Shown: piece by piece, positions 22,700-35,127 of the stretch | Position numbering within the stretch: the first letter of the stretch is position 1 | Layout of the letters: every line of letters begins with the position of its first letter | Origin: Lumnitzera littorea | Lineage: Eukaryota > Streptophyta > Magnoliopsida > Myrtales > Combretaceae | NCBI GenBank assembly: GCA_024138015.1 | Contig: JAMXBB010000004.1 | Span: 82,247,613 to 82,311,612 of the forward strand | Length of the DNA stretch: 64,000 bases | Direction: 5' to 3' | Translations under genes and position numbers: made by a program | Notes under the pieces: model-generated | What the model saw: only the letters and a program-made list of their open reading frames with translations | The model's database searches: none | Told to the model about the DNA's origin: nothing

Positions 22700-24525
22700 A
22701 CAATATCACTCTTCTAAAGAAGAGAGGGGGCTTAGGATTCAAGGACCTTTATGTTTTTAATTTAGCTTTATTAGCTAAATTAGCATAGAGGGTTGTTGCA
22801 AATCCTAATGCTCTTTGATGGGCATTTTGAAAGGAAAAATTTTGCCTATTCTTCCTTTTTACAAGCATCTAAGGGATCTAGAGATCCATAGGGTTAGGCA
22901 AGTATTCTGCATAGGAAAAATCATTTATTGAGAGGAGATTTATGGCAAGTCAAGGATGGAGAGATGATACGAGTGGCTCAAAATAATTGGATTCCTAATC
23001 TCAAGTATTATAAACCTATCTTAAAGGTATACCCACCCAATTTTGAGTTGATGGTGTCAAATTCAATTGATTATAAACTCTAACTTTTGGAATGTGGAAG
23101 AGCTTCATAGATGGTTAACTAGTTAAATTGTTAGAGCAATTCAGCAGATCCCTTTACCCTTTGACCAATTGGTAAATTGGCTTGTTTGGCTACACAAGAG
23201 GTTAAGTAAGTGTAATGTATGTTCAGCTTATAACTTTATCAGGTTTAGATGATACCGGGCTAAGTTGGGTGCTTCTTTGGCTCATTAGGTAGTGGGAAAT
23301 ATTTAGAAGTATGTATGACGTAGTCTAATGCTACCAAAAACCAAACATTTCATGTAGTAAGCGTTAAACAATGTTGTGTCTATTAATATCAATTTCACAA
23401 AGAGATGAGTGCCTAAATCTATGTCTTGTAAATTTTGTAGTATGGATGAATCTATTGAGCATTTAATCCTTTGCTACCTTGGACTAAGGCTATATGGTTT
23501 GCTTCTTTAGGTGTTAGAGTTGATGTAAGTCAAGTGTCCTTTTTGGACCGTTGGCTTCTTTCAATCCTTAATGTTGTTACGAGTGATAAATAAGAAGCAT
23601 CCGAGTTATTTGCCAAAGTTTACAGTATAATGTGGAGCATTTGAAAGGCCATTGTTTTGCTATTTTCTATGATGAAGTTCTTAATATGAATCCTATGCTG
23701 CTCTTAGCATAACGGGTTTTGGATGAAATTGAACATTTGAAGTTAAAGAATTTACATTGTCTTGTATTTGTGTAGGAGACCACCTTTAACATGTTTTCTT
23801 ATGAAAATGCAAGTGGTTTAATATCTAATTATCTATGGATAGTTTCTAATTTGCAACAAGCACCTACATTGCAGCTTACTCTTGATGAATGTCCATTATC
23901 TACTAAATAGAATTAAGCTGACTCAATTAATGGGCATACATATAATCAATAGCAGCATGATTCCCCATGTTTATCTTATAATGACTTGTAATTGTTAATC
24001 TTACTTTACAGTGTCGAAGGCAATAGCTTATATCCTGATACTAAGGTTTTTCATTCACAAATAGGTTTGAACTAAGGCTTAAGATGCCATTCATTAGGAG
24101 CCCTTACTTGTTCCATTATTGAGGTAAACTCAGATGACTCTTTTGATCTTTTAACTGGAGAAACAATGATTACTTTTATCGACAAAAGCTATATAGGTGC
24201 TATTTTGTGGTGGAGGAGCTAATTCTTGCTGGATGATATGGTATCAAGCATATAGAGCGGATAATTGTGTTGCTTATAACTTTAGATTGAAGATGTGTCA
24301 AAGTAATTGGGTTTTCGTGCCCCTATCTTTACTTAAATTAATTTTGTTGCTTAGAACTCTAGATTGAAGATGTGTCAGAGTAAGTAGGTTTTCATGCCCC
24401 CATCTTTACTTAAATTCATCCTTTCTTTTGATTCTTGTTACATGAATGTTTCTTCTATTTATGATGAAATGTCTAATGTATTGAACTCTTTTCATATCTA
24501 ATATCAAATTCTCTCTCTCTCTGTC
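22700..24525 (+). pseudogene. LINE ORF2 C-terminal region with zinc-binding (zf-RVT) domain
   Basis: 'GGLGFKDLYVFNLALLAKLA' (22730-22790) is the 'GGLGFkdl..fN.ALLaKw' segment that precedes the zinc-binding domain of plant LINE RTs. The zf-RVT domain is seen as 'FDQLVNWLVWLHKRLSKCNV' (23160-23220) and 'CKFCSMDESIEHLILC' (23427-23474), with the Cys and His ligands in place. Downstream sequence (23500-24250) has no certain domain. Confidence 0.65.
24265..24417 (+). repeat. Tandem duplication of about 76 bp in the LINE 3' region
   Basis: 'ttgtgttgcttataactt' at 24265 and 'ttgttgcttagaactc' at 24344 begin two copies that continue through 'agattgaagatgtgtca.agtaa' to 'ctttacttaaatt'. The period is about 79 bp with a handful of substitutions. 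Confidence 0.7.
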
Positions 24526-24539
24526 AAAAAAAAAAAAAA
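24526..24539 (+). other. Poly-A tail of the LINE
   Basis: An A-run directly follows a (CT)n tract at 24510-24522. It fits the 3' end of the LINE on the plus strand. Confidence 0.6.
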
Positions 24540-25161
24540 GAATGGATTGAAGAATGATGATTCCTACTATGATTTTTCCTTGTATGAGACTAAATATAGC
24601 TAAATAATTACATTAACACTTCTATTGGCTCTTATTTTCAGTCTTAAACCTTTATTAAAAATTCCATTTTAAGTGGTAGTGACATTTCCAATAACTATTA
24701 TAGTTATAGTGACATTTTTGGTGAAATTGAAATAGTAATAGAAAGGTATGACCTCTTATAAGTGGCTACCAACCACCCTCTACTATTAGGTGGCTAGCTC
24801 GACCATATTATCCCTATAGCACCTAGATGCTGCTTAGCTTAGATCTTTGCAGCTAGTTTTTGTTAAGCATATTATTGTGAGATTTAAAATCACATTTGTC
24901 TAGAAACAAATGCTCATGAAGTTGAAATGTACAGTAGCTCTAAGTTTTCTTAGCTTTTTTTGGCATTATTTTGGCTTCATTACTCTATTCATATACTTTT
25001 ACATGAAGTATGATTTATTTGGAGAGTTAATTTTTTTGTAACCCTGAAAACAAACTACCTTAAACTAGCTTTCTACATAGCCCATTATACCAAATACATA
25101 ATGATGAAGTGTATGATAGTAGATAATTTTACCCATACAACTATAACTTTTCTTTTCTCCC

Positions 25162-25192
<31 letters not shown>

Positions 25193-27545
25193 TTGTATAA
25201 TTCTCCTATAATCTCATAAAAATTCTTATATTCCTTGAGAAATTATGCTATTATAACTGACTCGTAAAAGTTACACTTCTTGATAAACACGAACATTTCA
25301 TCAAATATTTGTAACTTGAAACCCTTTTGGCCTTCCTATCTAATGTAGGGTATGGTTGTTTCCTTATATATGGCGTAGTCTTGGACAAAAACTAAGGTTT
25401 TAGTCAAAACACCATTTCATACCAATTAAAGATAATCTTATTTCATCTTTATATTCTTAGACTCTAAGAATACTAATATTGCCACTTTGATACTTGAGTT
25501 AGTCATAGATGTTAATGATAGAGAGAATGAGTATATGTATGTAATAGTGTATGAGAGTATAGAAGTTGTGTTAGGGTTCTATGTTTAAAGAAGAACTTTG
25601 GGGAGTGTATTATGGACTTGTTATATGTTGGTCAAGGGGTTATAGGAATGTATATTTGGAAAATCACAAGTTCATAACATCAAAAACTTACTTTAGAATT
25701 TTAATATTATAAAAATATCATAAAGAAATTTATAGGTTCAATAGGTACTTTATATCTTGTAGATTCTATAGGATATAGTTTATATATGCTATTACAACTT
25801 AGATCTAAACATTGAGAATATGTACTTACAAAATAGGGTTTACCCCATACTTATTCATCCTGTTATGTGTACATACTAGGTAGATGCATACCCACATTGT
25901 GTGTGTACAAAAGATATTAAACATAATAAATGTTAAAAACCATAATAGTTAAAAATCTTTCTAATGTCTACATCTTGATTTGTTGAAATTTAATTCTATA
26001 GCTTAAAATGTAGAATGTGATATATAAAAAAATAAAAACTACTAAACTGAAGATAATTTAAAGGGTAAACTTTCATAAGATGAAAGGCATACTAACCTTA
26101 CAATATTTATGATGTAATAGGCACACATTTAATTTGAAGGGTAATTGAAGGAATATATTGGTAAAATTCAATTTTTAAGTATGATACTAAAACTAGTTCT
26201 ATACACTTTAATAATATAGATATTCTTAAAACCTTGATATATATGTTTAAATTGGTTCTAAGCTTTATATTTATATATCTTATTTACTCCATAAGATCAT
26301 ATACATGCATATAGAAGTGAATATATTAAAAAAAAAAAAAGGTAATAATGTAAGAAAAAGATAGTAATAATTATAAATATGCAGAGTGCAATCTTCTTAT
26401 TTTATTAGTTAATCATAAAAGAAATAATGTCACACTTACTACTTATATTTCACATTTCTTTTTTTTTTTCCCTATTTTGATTTTATATTAAATTTCAAAC
26501 TAGCTAAAATCATACACTTAATATAACTTTGCTTGATGCTATTACCACTTCATGCAATTCCACTTAATGCCATCATCATGGTAGCATGTTTAGTCAATCA
26601 CATCATATCATGTCCAATTATTGAAATCAAATAGCAAAATTTGTGAAACCAAAGCTAAGTCAGATGTTTATGTGTATAATTAGGTACCTAATGGACAATT
26701 AGAAATATTTTACATTTTCTAATATAAAAAATAGTTATTAACCTTCTCTTATGTTCCAACATGTAGCTAGTTGAGAGTAGTTATTTCATACACATTATTT
26801 TTTATAATCACTTCATTTTGGATAATTAAGAATTTGGCTCTGGGTTAGATGGTGTAGTGAAAAGATAATACTGATGTATTTAGAAATCCAATTTTCTTTA
26901 GTATGTTGCTTTCACCATCCAACCAATCGCTTTATATGACAATGATATAAAGTATGATTATGTAATATAAATGGTTTCATATTTATCACTTTCCTTTTAC
27001 TACTTATAAGCATGCGTTGTAGTTGAATATTTAAACCTTAATTGTAAAGATGTAATGATTACTTTTTAAACATTGCATTGTAAATTCTATGCCTTATGTT
27101 TTATCTAGAGCTCACCTCTTTAATTTTTAGCTTTTGATGAATTGGCTTGACTCTTTCTTTTCATTGACATTGTTGAACACATCGCTACTTATATTACTAC
27201 TTGCAACTTCACCATATGTTGAATTTAAGCTTATGCTAAAGAAACTTTTGAAGTAGATAGAAGGAGAATGGGCCTTTAAATCTATAGAAAATGATTGATA
27301 AATGGACCAAGTTTAGAAGAAAATTCAATATGTCTTAAAAGATCAAGATACATCTCATATTGTAGTTTGTTGGAGCTTTTGATTTGTTTAGGTTAAATTT
27401 TTTTCCTAAAGTTCACTTTCATGAATGTTATGCTCTCTTACGCTTACTATTATTAATAAGTAAACAAATAATTAAGAAAGCTAAGTAGCCTAGTGGTATG
27501 AATATTAGTCTCCTAATGGAACATGATTGGAATCAATCAATAGGC
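24540..27545. other. AT-rich DNA without recognisable genes
   Basis: Contains (ATT)n at 25163-25191, an A-run near 26328-26340 and a T-run near 26458-26470. A tRNA-like phrase (A-box-like TAGCCTAGTGG at 27487-27497) lies just before the LTR at 27546, but it does not fold convincingly. Nothing else seen. Confidence 0.5.
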
Positions 27546-28417
27546 TCACTAATGTGCCTAGGAGATAAATTATCACAAAGGCTTATCATAAGGTGAATAG
27601 TAGGTCCTTCGAGATATCGAAAAAAGCATAAATGGACAAACGAACATACATACTAAGTAGCTTCATGAAGTTGCTCACTAGATATGACATACCAATGAAT
27701 ATGACATGACTTAGTCTCTCCTTGATATGATGCACAAGTAGGACTAAGGTCCACTCACTACTAACCTTGAGCTACTAACAAGATTGAATAAGAGTGTAAG
27801 AAATGTACTTGGAGAGGTTTTCTCATAAGAAAATGGGACAATATTCATTAATAGTAAGGTTTGATTTCAGCTACAACTAATGGGGTACTATTTATAGTAA
27901 GTTTTTAAGGCAACAAAAGATAATATGAAATTACAAAAAGGCTTACACAAGAGTAAAGATTCTTGGTACAAGCCAAAAAGGGTATATATGGCAATTAAGA
28001 CAAAAGGAATATAGTACAATGTTAGAAAAAGAGAATGATAGGTAGCAGGCTACTATAGGCCTAATACATTAGGTGAAGGGTATAAAATCCTAGTTGTCTG
28101 AGGAGTAAGTTGCCTGACATGTTGGGGTAGGGATCACGTTGGAGGAATTTTCTTTTGGGGCAACCAGATTGGTTAAGGACTAGGGCATTGTATCCAAGAG
28201 GTTATCCATAGAGATCCAAGCTAAGAGCTTGGTGTCATCATTCTTAACAATGCAAAGAATAGTACAACCAAGCTAAGCTTATAGGGAGTTTAACAGGAGA
28301 CCGGCCTAATACTGGAGCTCATTAGAGGGGAGCTCTGAAGACAAGATTCTTGTTATAAGTTCTTATAGGCCTTGGAGGCGAACTCAAGTGAGAGGTCTTG
28401 ATGTTGATAACCTATCA
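27546..28417 (-). repeat. 3' LTR of the minus-strand Gypsy element
   Basis: Aligned along its length to 33241-34099. Shared phrases include 'gcataaatggacaaa.gaac', 'gttgat' near the high end, 'ttcttaacaatgcaaagaa' and 'caagtgagaggtc'. On its own strand it starts TGATAGG right after the polypurine tract at 28417. The low-coordinate end (27546) is less sure. Confidence 0.75.
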
Positions 28418-28429
28418 GCCCCCTAAGGG
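28418..28429 (-). other. Polypurine tract remnant
   Basis: The minus strand reads CCCTTAGGGGGC directly before the 3' LTR start TGATAGG. The AGGGGG core is the likely plus-strand primer. Confidence 0.5.
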
Positions 28430-29400
28430 TGTTGAAGATTTACCCTCAAATCTTGGTCCACTTTCTCTTTTGGCATTTAGGGTATTAAGTTAGTGATATT
28501 AAAGGTTAGCGACACCTCTTATCCTTCAGGTACTTCGAGCCCATGTACGTTGTCATTGATTCGTTGTAGAACATTGAACGAAATATCCGATCTAGGTGAT
28601 AACTTGCTTATTCTCTTCCTTAGGAATCTCTCTTTACTGAAGTGAACCCATATAAGGTCTCTTGGATTGTAGACTATACTCTTTCTTCCTTGGCTTCCTT
28701 ATTCTCACTGTTAGGGCACTATTTTGGCTAGTTGTTCGATGACCTTCCAATGTAGCTTCTAGAATTCCTCAACATGCTATAGTTCGAACTGACTTTCTCT
28801 TAAGGTAGTCGATTTAGCAACTATGTCCAGTGGTAAACTTGAGTTAAACCTGTAGATGACCTTGAAGGGTAACTTTCTTGTCGAGTTATGGTTGGAATGG
28901 TTGTAAGCAAACTTGATGATGGGCATAATAAATCCTAATTATGTAGATTCTTTACAATAGTGGCTTGAAGCACACTCCCTATTGTCCTGTTCATAACCTT
29001 AGTCTAATTATCTGTCTATAGGTGGCAAGAAGTACAAAACATAAGTTTGGTACCAAGCTTCTTCTACAAACTCCACCAAAAGAAGCTTGTAAACTTTGTA
29101 TCTCGATTTGAGACAATACTCCTTGGGACCCTATGAAGCCACACGATCTCTTGCAAAAGAGGTTAGCAACATATAAAGCACCATTAGTCTTATGGTAGGG
29201 AATAAAGTGGCTCATTTTATTGAACCAATTGACCATCATTATGATAGAGTCAAGTTTCCAAGTTGTTTGGGGTAGTCTACGCATGAAATCTATTCTGAGG
29301 TCGATCTAAGGCTACTTAAGTATAGGTAAAGGTGTATACTCTTCATATGGTTCTTTTTGACCTTTTGCATGCTTACATACCTCGCATCTCTTGAGAACCT
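28430..29400 (-). pseudogene. Integrase remnant of the minus-strand Gypsy element
   Basis: The zinc-finger Cys pair is visible as 'LKRCEVCKHAKGQKEPYEEY' (about 29330-29395). The core follows in the open piece at 29284-28991: 'LDSIIMMVNWFNKMSHFIPY', then a frameshifted stretch. The C-terminal part (about 28690-28500) shows 'KRDS', a stop and 'YNESMTTY', corresponding to the 'HFRKERFP..RKSKL.PRSDGPF' and 'RINDNAY' end of plant Gypsy pol. No chromodomain is recognised beyond it. Confidence 0.65.
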
Positions 29401-29699
29401 TGTGACTATCATTCATCATCTAAGGCCAAAAGAAATGTTGTTTCAATAGCTTACGCGTCTTCTTTTACCTTAAAATGACTGGCTAAGCCTCTAGCATAAG
29501 CTTCCTAAACTAGTAGTTCTTTGGTTGAGCTATTTAGCACAGACATGCATCTACCCTTCTTAAAAAACCCTTGGTTCAAATAGAACTCATCTATGATACC
29601 TCCAAAGTAGGGATCTTGCTCATACTAATTAGTTAAGGTGCTAAACCCAAGTACTCGAGCTTATAGGGCTGTCACAAGTACATGCTAATGTGATAAGGC

Positions 29700-31010
29700 T
29701 TCGATTACAGTGTTCGAACTCTCCTTCTTGTACAAAAATGACATAACAGACGGTTTCTAAAAACTCTACTCGCTTAGCATGACGTCGGGAAAGCTTTTGT
29801 TGACCTTAGAGATGTATGAAGGACTCATGGTCCGCACAGATAATGAATTCTCGAGGTAACAAATAATGTTACCAGTTCTAAAGAGCTTGGATAAGAGTAT
29901 AGAGTTCCTTGTCATATGCCGAGTAATTTAGAGTGGCACCACTGAGCTTCTCATTGAAGTATGCAATAAGTTTGCACTCCTATATAAGTACAACACTAGT
30001 ACCTACTCCAGATGCATCATACTCCAATTCAAATACTTTATCAAAATTTAAGAAGGCAAGCACCGAAGTGGAAGTCAACTTGGACTTGATCTCCTCAAAG
30101 CTTTTTTAAGCTTTCTCTAACCATTTAAACTTGGAGTTCTTAGTCAACTTGGTAATAGGGCAATTATGGAACTAAAGTTTCGAATAAGTCCAAGTTGGAA
30201 CTAAAGTCTCTAACCATTTAAACTTGGAGTTCTTAGTTAACTTGGTAATAGGGCAATTATGGAACTAAAGTTTCGAATAAGCCTTTGATAAAATAAAGCT
30301 GGACCATGAAAGTTCCTCACACGAACTATGTTGATCAGTGTCAGCCACTCCAAAATAATCTTGACTTTCTCATCATTAACTTAGATACCTCCATTAGATA
30401 TAACATATTTGAGGAACATAACCTCATTCTAACAAAATACGCATTTCTTTAAGTTGCTGAACAATTGTTTAGCTCAAAGAATGTCAAATACAATTCTCAA
30501 ATGCTTGACATGAGAATTTAAGTTGGTACTATATACCAAGATGTCATCTAGTAAACCACTACACATTTACCAATTAATGATCTCAAGACATGATTCATAA
30601 GTCACATAAAAGTGCTCAGTATATTGGTAAGTCCAAAGGGCATTACTAGCCATTCATAAAGACAGTCCTTCATCTTAAATGTTGTCTTCCACTTATCCCC
30701 TGGTCTCATTCGAATCTGGTGATAACCATTATTCATTATTCAAATCCACTTTTGAGAAAATCCATGCACCATGCAGTTTATCTAACATATCATCTAGTTA
30801 AGGTATATGATATCGGTATTTGATAGTGATCTTATTAATATCTTGACTATCAATGCACATTTGCCAAGAGCCATCCTTCTTTGGTATAAGTATAGCTTGT
30901 ATAACATAAGGGCTCATGCTTTCCTTAACATACCTACGGTTTATTAGCTCGTTAACTTGCTTCTTTAGCTCGGTTGCCTATTCGAGGTTAAGCCTATAGG
31001 CAACTCTATT
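29700..31010 (-). pseudogene. RT and RNase H remnant of the minus-strand Gypsy element
   Basis: On the minus strand from about 31005: 'ELKKQVNELINRRYVKESMS', 'ILIPKKDGSWQMCIDSQDIN', 'KVDLNNGYHQIRM', 'GDKWKTTFKMKDCLYEWLVM' and 'PFGLTNILSTFM'. The active site has 'VVVY', then a small deletion that shifts frame, then codons for Asp-Asp (30548-30543) before 'ILVYS'-like sequence. The aspartates survive but are out of frame. RNase H is more decayed and contains a near-identical tandem duplication (30114-30281). Confidence 0.75.
30114..30281. repeat. Near-perfect 75-bp duplication, 93-bp period
   Basis: Copy 1 (30114-30188) and copy 2 (30207-30281) both run from 'tctctaaccatttaaactt' to 'aagtttcgaataag' and appear to differ at one position (agtcaactt versus agttaactt). 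They are separated by about 18 bp. The low divergence against the surrounding decay suggests a duplication much younger than the element. Confidence 0.8.
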
Positions 31011-31099
31011 AGGTAGTGCTGTTCTAAGTCGAAGATCAATGCAATGCTCAATGCCTTGGACAGGGGCAAATCCTTTAGGCAGTGTGTCATGAAGTATGT

Positions 31100-33038
31100 C
31101 TACATATTATTGGAGCAAGGCTACACCTCGGTAGGCAATGCTTTACCTCTTTTAGCTTAAGTAGTCTTCTAACCAACATAAAGATACAATCCTAAAACTT
31201 AATTACCTTAAAGAATCCAACTTGGGAAATTACTAGAGACTTCATCTATAAGGACTTAGAGATCTTCTCCTGTAATTGCTAAACTTCCCTAGAACTCATC
31301 AGAGAAAACACAACCTTCTTGCCATCCTTTTGGAACATACAAGTGTTTATGTATCCATCATGGAGTACCTTTAGATCAAACAACCATAGTTAGCCTAATA
31401 ATATGTGTGAAGCACACATTAGTAAGATGTCACATAGTATTTCATCCTTGTACCTTTCCCCAGTAGAGATCGACACCATCGCTTACGCTATGACCTAAGG
31501 TCTACCTTTCTCATTCAGCCAGTGGATCTTGTAAGGTTAAGGGTGAGGAAGGTCAACAACTTCAAGGTTTTCATTACTCCTTGTACTATCACATTGGTAC
31601 AACATCCCCTATTAATGATTAAGGTATATAAGCTTCCGTTTACTCAGCAACTAGTGTAGAAGAGATTCTCCTGCTACTCATCTTCTATCCTAACATAGTA
31701 TTGAGAATTCTTTGGATAACCATGTTAAGGTATTGTTTGCCCTACTAAGGTTAGGTAAAGGCCTTAGGTTCCTCTAGGAATTCTTCAAGGAAACATTCGG
31801 CATCTACTTCCTCTTCGCCTTTGCTAGCACTTTCCACTTCGAATTGGGGCCTTTCTCCCTTAATGGTCATTATTCTCGGTTTAGGCACTAATTGGTTATA
31901 TGTTCAAATCTTAGACATTTGAAGCGCTTGATCTCTCATGTCTTTTGTCTTGAGCTCTAACCTTGGTCCTTCCTTATCTCGAGCTCCTTGGCCTTAGCTT
32001 TACCTCAACCATCATCAAGTCAGCTTGGAGCTTAACCATGTCGATCCACCTTGAACCTATAAGGAGCTTAGCTAAATCCTGATTAGCTCAACATAGTAGG
32101 TTGCTAGCTTAGAGCTCAACTAAGCTGACTTCACCTTTGCCTTTCAACCCTTTTAGCAATTCGAATAGTTTTATCCAGATTCCTAAGCCTTTACACCTTT
32201 ACTATATTCCCAATCTTAGGTCGCAACCTAGAAATGAATCTTACAATGGTTTACACTTTAGGTTCATCAACATCACATTGGATTATCAACAATTGGAATT
32301 TACAGACATACTTATCTATAGATCAACTACCCTGCTTAAGCTCTTCAAGATGTCGGAAAGTGTCTTGCTTATAGTGTTTGGGGATAAATTTATTCCTTAA
32401 GACTCACTTCATTTCGTTCTAAGTTTGAATCTCACGTCATACTTGTTGATGCATGGTCTATAATTTCTTCTACCACATTACTGCATATCTACAAAACTCT
32501 AAAGTAGCAACTTAAATTTGAACAGCATCCTCTTAGTCATAGAATTTAAAAATTTTCTCTACCTTCTTTTCCCAGTCCATAAACTTGCCTTCACTTCCTA
32601 TTCTAAAGAAGCTTGGGACTTGTACTTTAATGTTTTTGGTTCCTCGTAGTGCTTAAAGCTCTCGCTCATCAAACTCATGAAACCATTCATCCTCTTCCTC
32701 TTCTTCTTCTTCTTCAACCTTCTTTAACTTAAGTCTCCATTAAGTGAGTCTTTCAGTTTGGTTAGGTTATACTTATGGTGCATTCATAGCATGAGGAGCT
32801 TGGATTTCTACATCATGCCCTCTTAGTCTATCTCGCATGCCTTGATCATACTCAACATTTTTGTCTTGTGATCACACATCTAAGAACCTATATATTGTCA
32901 TAGCTAAGTTAGTGACAATGGTGGTTATGTTTTGAATCAATTCGTCAGTACTACGGGAGTTTATTACTCAATATGTCCATACCCAGGTGCATCACTCTCA
33001 ACATTGCTTATCTCCCTTAGTACACTAAGATTCGACAT
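31100..33038 (-). pseudogene. gag and protease remnant of the minus-strand Gypsy element
   Basis: A gag start ATG is plausible at 33038 ('MSNLSVLREISN'). A zinc knuckle is recognisable at about 31935-31885 as 'IKRFKCLRFEHIT', then Asn, a TAG stop and 'CLNRE'. Relatives have C-x2-C-x4-H-x4-C; here the first Cys is Arg and a stop sits before the last Cys. The protease region (31100-31750) is too broken to place a catalytic triad. Confidence 0.6.
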
Positions 33039-33228
33039 CTTCACAACAAAATTTCAACAAGTTTACCACCTAACAAAAGGTTCTACACAACATTACTAAA
33101 TACTATATTGCATAGTAGCTTCAACAACTTTCTCTGTTTTGAAGTAGAGAAAATAGAGTAACAAAGTATATATATTACTCACAATAAACCAATCGCTACA
33201 AACACTTAGCTATCGGTAGTAACCTTAA

Positions 33229-33240
33229 GCCATGATACCA
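33229..33240 (-). other. Primer-binding site (initiator-tRNA-Met type)
   Basis: The minus strand reads TGGTATCATGGC immediately after the LTR end '...TATTATCA'. Plant retroelements primed by initiator tRNA-Met have TGGTATCAGAGC, a 10 of 12 match. This fixes element orientation and LTR boundary. Confidence 0.7.
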
Positions 33241-34099
33241 TGATAATATGATGTGCCAGAAGTTAAGTTATCACTAGATCTTACCATGAGGTGAATAATA
33301 CGTCCGTCGAAATATTGAAGAAAGCATAAATGGACAAATGAACACACATAAAAAGTAGCTTCGTGAAGTTATTTATCAGATATGACACACTAAGAACACA
33401 CCCCTTGATATGACACACAAGCAGGATTAAGGTCTACCCACCACTAACCTCATGCTACTAATAAGATTAGATAAGAGTGTAAAAAATGTACTAAGAGAAG
33501 GTTTCTCACAAGAATATGGGAGAATATTCATTAATAATAAGGTCTGATTTCGGCTACAACTAATGGACGACTATTTATAGTAAGACCCTAGGGCAACAAA
33601 AGATAATATGAAATTATAAAAAGGGTAACACAAGAATAAAGATTCTTAGCACAAGCCAAAAGGGATATATATGACAATTAATACAAAAGAAATATAGTAT
33701 AATGTCAAAAAAAGAAAATGATAGGTAGTAGGTTCTATAGGCCCCGTACACTAGGTAAAGGATGCAAATTCCTAGTTGTTCGAGGAGTGAGTTAGTTGAC
33801 ATGCTGGGGTAAGGATTAGTTCAAAGGAATCTATTGTAGGGGTAATGGGCTTAGCTGAGGACTGGGGCATTGTGTCCAAAAAGTCAGCTATAGAGATCTA
33901 AGCTAGGAGCTTAGTGTCATTGTTCTTAACAATGCAAAGAAGAGTACAATCAAGCCAAGCTTATAAGGAGTTTAACAAGGGGCTGACCTAGTATTAGAGC
34001 TTGTTAGAGGTGAACTCGAAAGATAAGATTCTTCTGACAAGTTCCTACAGGCCTCAAAGGCAAGCTCAAGTGAGAGGTCCCAAGGTTGATAGTCCATCT
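33241..34099 (-). repeat. 5' LTR of the minus-strand Gypsy element
   Basis: Pairs with 27546-28417. The internal edge (33241) is set by the primer-binding site and the outer edge (34099) by alignment to the 3' LTR end. A 'tatttatag' TATA-like stretch near 33574 is shared by all copies of this LTR and may be the LTR TATA box on the minus strand (ctataaata). Confidence 0.75.
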
Positions 34100-35127
34100 C
34101 CCATTCAATCGCTCCCGAGCAAGAGGGTTAAATAATATGGTCTGTTGAGTTTTGAACCATCACCTTACTTTAGAAGAAGCCGACCTATTATGCTTATGCC
34201 TATCTGATATGTCCATACCTCTAAGCCATCATGTGTTCAGCCTCCTATTCATACATGAATAAGGTCAAGCTGAACTGTTCAGGAGCTTAGTACTGGTTGT
34301 GCTGATCTATTCTGTAGGTTGTTTTCCAATCACCAACCCTGTCCCTTTGCCTCAAAGTTTGTTACATACTGCATCTCCCAACCTCTCTTCAAAATCCACG
34401 TGTCTCACAACTTACAACCTCATTACTTGATAGCAAATATTCTCTTTTTAGGAATTTTTGAATTAGTCCTTTCTTGTACATTTTTGGTAACATAAATTTT
34501 ACCTCTTTTAGTAATTTAGTATGTTGGATTGTAACCTTAGCAGGACAAGTATGAAAAACCTATGATAACCCATTGTAAATCATCTTCATCTCTTTTCATT
34601 AATGGAATATACTATGGAGTTAGTTTGTCTTTTCTCTATAAAGTGAGTAACCCCCATTCTTTATTTAAGTCAACCTTTAAGTAAGGTTGCATAGCAAGTA
34701 GCCCTACAACATAGATCAATGAGTCATATTCAACGTACTATTGGTCCTATTGAACTTGAGTGGTACGTCACATCCATTAAGCTGCTTACATATTTTCTTA
34801 TCTTCTACCTAAGATCCATTTACTTTTCTTCGAGACCTTCAAAGGACCGACCTACACTATGGTAAGCCCTTGTCAAAGACTTATTGTGTTTCTTTATGTT
34901 ATGTGTACCACATCAAGATGGATTAGATTCAAAGTCCCCATCTCACAAGTTGTAATATAGTTGGAAAAAAAATAACTAAGAAGGATGCATTTGTATAGAT
35001 TGATGCATACGAGTTAGGCTTTGGTTTTTAAAACATTTAGACTAGTAGAAGCAAAGTAAGAAAGTGGTTAAAGGTAGTATGAATCAAAGTCAAAAGAAGC
35101 CTAAATTTAATTTTAAGCCATTAAGAG
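34100..35127. other. Unassigned DNA between the Gypsy element and the MITE
   Basis: Base composition is more even than the AT-rich tracts. No protein or RNA feature is recognised. It may be part of an older, unrecognisable element into which the MITE inserted. Confidence 0.4.

Larger units (their letters stand above)
19080..24539 (+). mobile_element. Degenerate L1-type LINE (ORF1 end, ORF2, poly-A), interrupted by a solo LTR
   Basis: Order on plus: ORF1 tail rich in Lys/Pro (19130-19270, 'RKLRKFTRKSMKKASPVKK'), endonuclease (19370-19897), a solo LTR insertion, the end of the endonuclease and the linker (20645-21240), RT (21400-22260), Cys/His domain (23190-23480), a short unclear tail, and a poly-A of 14 at 24526-24539. 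LINEs insert by target-primed reverse transcription using these activities. Here stops and an altered RT active site rule that out. The 5' end and any target-site duplication are not determined. Confidence 0.75.
27546..34099 (-). mobile_element. Ty3/Gypsy element with two LTRs, minus strand
   Basis: 5' LTR 34099-33241 (859 bp), primer-binding site 33240-33229, gag from about 33038, protease, RT, RNase H, integrase, polypurine tract 28429-28418, 3' LTR 28417-27546 (872 bp). Domain order PR-RT-RH-IN makes it Ty3/Gypsy. The RT and integrase wording ('LYEWLVMPFGL', 'FNVADLSPY' type) is that of plant chromovirus-like elements, though no chromodomain was seen. The LTRs have diverged substantially with many transitions, so the insertion is old. 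Stops and frameshifts prevent expression. Confidence 0.8.

Noticed and set aside
27486..27545. tRNA-like phrase (TAGCCTAGTGGTA, then ATTGGAATCAAT)
   Set aside because: The A-box resembles a tRNA or SINE, but the B-box matches poorly and no acceptor stem forms. It could be a SINE scrap but is not supported well enough to annotate.
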